Both the position numbers and the translations under genes were made by a program. Positions 63,009-64,000 of a stretch of 64,000 nt of DNA are shown here, piece after piece. Source of the DNA: JACCYJ01 sp038198775. Lineage in GTDB: Bacteria > Actinomycetota > Actinomycetes > Propionibacteriales > Nocardioidaceae. Each line of letters opens with the position of its first letter. Position 1 is the stretch's first letter. The stretch spans positions 1-64,000 of the forward strand of contig JBBPZV010000039.1 of NCBI GenBank assembly GCA_038198775.1, read 5' to 3'. The notes under the pieces were generated by a model. It did no database searches, was not told where the DNA came from, and saw only the letters and a list, made by a program, of their open reading frames with translations.

Positions 63009-64000
63009 TCAGCGCTGGGTGTGGTCGCGGAAACCCCGCCCGGTCTTGCGGCCCAGGTACCCGGCGGTGACCAGGTGCTCGAGCAGCGGGGCGGGCGCGA
63101 AGCCTGGTTCGCGGTACTCGGCGAACAGGGTGCGCTGGATCGCCAGCGCGACGTCGTTGCCCACGACGTCGAGCAGCTCGAACGGCCCCATCGGGAGCCG
63201 GCAGCCCTCCCGCATCGCGGTGTCGATGTCGTCGGCGTCCGCGTAGTGCGCCTCGAGCATCTTCACGGCGTCGTTCAGGTAGGGAAACAGCAACGCGTTC
63301 ACGATCAGGCCGGCGCGATCACCGCACCGCACCGGTTGCTTGTCGACCGCCAGGCAGATCGCCCGCGCGCTCTCGACGACCTCCTCCGAGGTGGCGACGG
63401 TCGTGACGACCTCCACCAGCCTCATGACCGGAGCGGGGTTGAAGAAGTGCATGCCTACGACGTCGGCCGGCCTGCTGGTGACCGCCGCCAACTCTATGAC
63501 CGGCAGCGAGGAGGTCGTCGTCGCCAAGACGGTTCCGGCTGGACAGATCTCGTCGAGGTTCTCAAACAGCGCCTTCTTGACCGAGAGCTCCTCGGCGATC
63601 GCCTCGACGACCAGATCGGCGGCGGCGAGGTCCTCGAGCCGGGTCGAGCCGCGGACCCGAGCGAGCGCGGCATCCCTGCCCGCCTGGTCCAGCTTGCCGC
63701 GCTGGACCGCCTTGTCGAGGGACCGGGTCAGCTTCTCGCCGACCTGCGCAACCTTGGCGTCGCCTCTTGCCACGTAGACGACGTCGAAGCCACCGCGGGC
63801 GAACACCTCGACGATTCCGGTGGCCATCGTCCCCGAACCAACGACCCCCACCGTCTCGACCTGTCGCTGCAGCCGCGGGGCCGCCTGCGCACCGGTCGCC
63901 TCGGCGTCGTCCACGACGAGCGGGGAGTCCGGTCCCTCGTAGGTGTAGAAGCCGCGACCGGTCTTGCGGCCCAGCAGCCCGGCGGTGACCATCTGCTTGA
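63009..64000 (-). CDS. 3-hydroxyacyl-CoA dehydrogenase, tandem type, 5' end beyond window
   Basis: At least 330 codons, with the start outside the window. The visible part begins KQMVTAGLLGRKTGRGFYTY, which is the end of a first C-terminal domain, then a linker and a complete NAD domain (VGVVGSGTMATGIVEVFARG, VVEAIAEELSVKKALF) and a second C-terminal domain (GMHFFNPAPVMRLVEVV, DRAGLIVNALLFPYLNDAVK, LVTAGYLGRKTGRGF). The catalytic His is in MHFFNPAP and the Glu is in VEAIAEE. The build matches the roughly 590-residue tandem 3-hydroxyacyl-CoA dehydrogenases of actinobacteria. It probably serves the 3-hydroxybutyryl-CoA step of the acyl-CoA block. Confidence 0.9.
   Translation of the reverse strand, partial: KQMVTAGLLGRKTGRGFYTYEGPDSPLVVDDAEATGAQAAPRLQRQVETVGVVGSGTMATGIVEVFARGGFDVVYVARGDAKVAQVGEKLTRSLDKAVQRGKLDQAGRDAALARVRGSTRLEDLAAADLVVEAIAEELSVKKALFENLDEICPAGTVLATTTSSLPVIELAAVTSRPADVVGMHFFNPAPVMRLVEVVTTVATSEEVVESARAICLAVDKQPVRCGDRAGLIVNALLFPYLNDAVKMLEAHYADADDIDTAMREGCRLPMGPFELLDVVGNDVALAIQRTLFAEYREPGFAPAPLLEHLVTAGYLGRKTGRGFRDHTQR

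Overview
The window is high-GC DNA (roughly 70% by eye) with very dense coding, many GTG starts and repeated 4-base stop/start overlaps (GTGA, ATGA). The gene content points to an actinobacterium: a GlgE maltosyl-phosphate pathway, F420-type nitroreductase fold, DUF222-HNH protein, crotonyl-CoA carboxylase/reductase and a FilP-like coiled-coil protein. I cannot name the genus. It reads as ordinary chromosome with several small accessory patches.

Layout. 1-357: left edge with a frameshifted remnant of an IS256/Mutator-type transposase. 358-7234: secreted lipoprotein, MpaB-like oxygenase, patatin plus 2-hydroxyacid dehydrogenase, PQQ sugar dehydrogenase plus DUF2254 membrane protein, hemerythrin. 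7369-10675: gatC-gatA-gatB for indirect amidation of Gln/Asn-tRNA. 10726-17113: VOC, GNAT, two DinB-fold proteins divergent from a WYL regulator, gamma-glutamyltransferase, membrane protein, Ddn-like protein. 17286-20352: a decayed cassette of a small secreted Cys-rich protein, an ABC ATPase and an FtsX-like permease, with at least four lesions. 20425-28543: ligA, a vapBC pair with a palindromic operator, a cysteine desulfurase - mnmA - MetE-like operon, and etfB-etfA. 28639-33461: PPOX-fold protein, acyltransferase, methyltransferase, enoyl-CoA hydratase, a truncated HIT gene, and a DUF222-HNH protein.

33466-43275 is the alpha-glucan block: glgP transcribed leftward and, only 33 bases away, glgE-treS-mak-glgB rightward, each gene overlapping the next by 4 bases. 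Trehalose is isomerised to maltose, phosphorylated, polymerised by GlgE, branched by GlgB and degraded by GlgP.

43443-54952: a GNAT-Nudix fusion, a YbbN-like protein, an isobutyryl-CoA-mutase-type large subunit, a four-gene ABC system with two ATPases and two very large permeases, and a PH-domain/small membrane protein pair. 55158-64000: an MFS transporter, then an acyl-CoA block: meaB, thiolase, methylmalonyl-CoA epimerase, ccr, a FilP-like filament protein, an alpha/beta hydrolase and a 3-hydroxyacyl-CoA dehydrogenase running off the right edge. Together with icmA and etfAB this suggests C4/C5 acyl-CoA interconversion feeding (ethyl)malonyl-CoA metabolism.

The features most worth a second look are the decayed secreted-peptide/ABC cassette (17286-20352), an 82-bp dispersed hairpin repeat found twice (7263-7344 and 43287-43368), and an ABC ATPase with a C-terminal AbrB-like tail.
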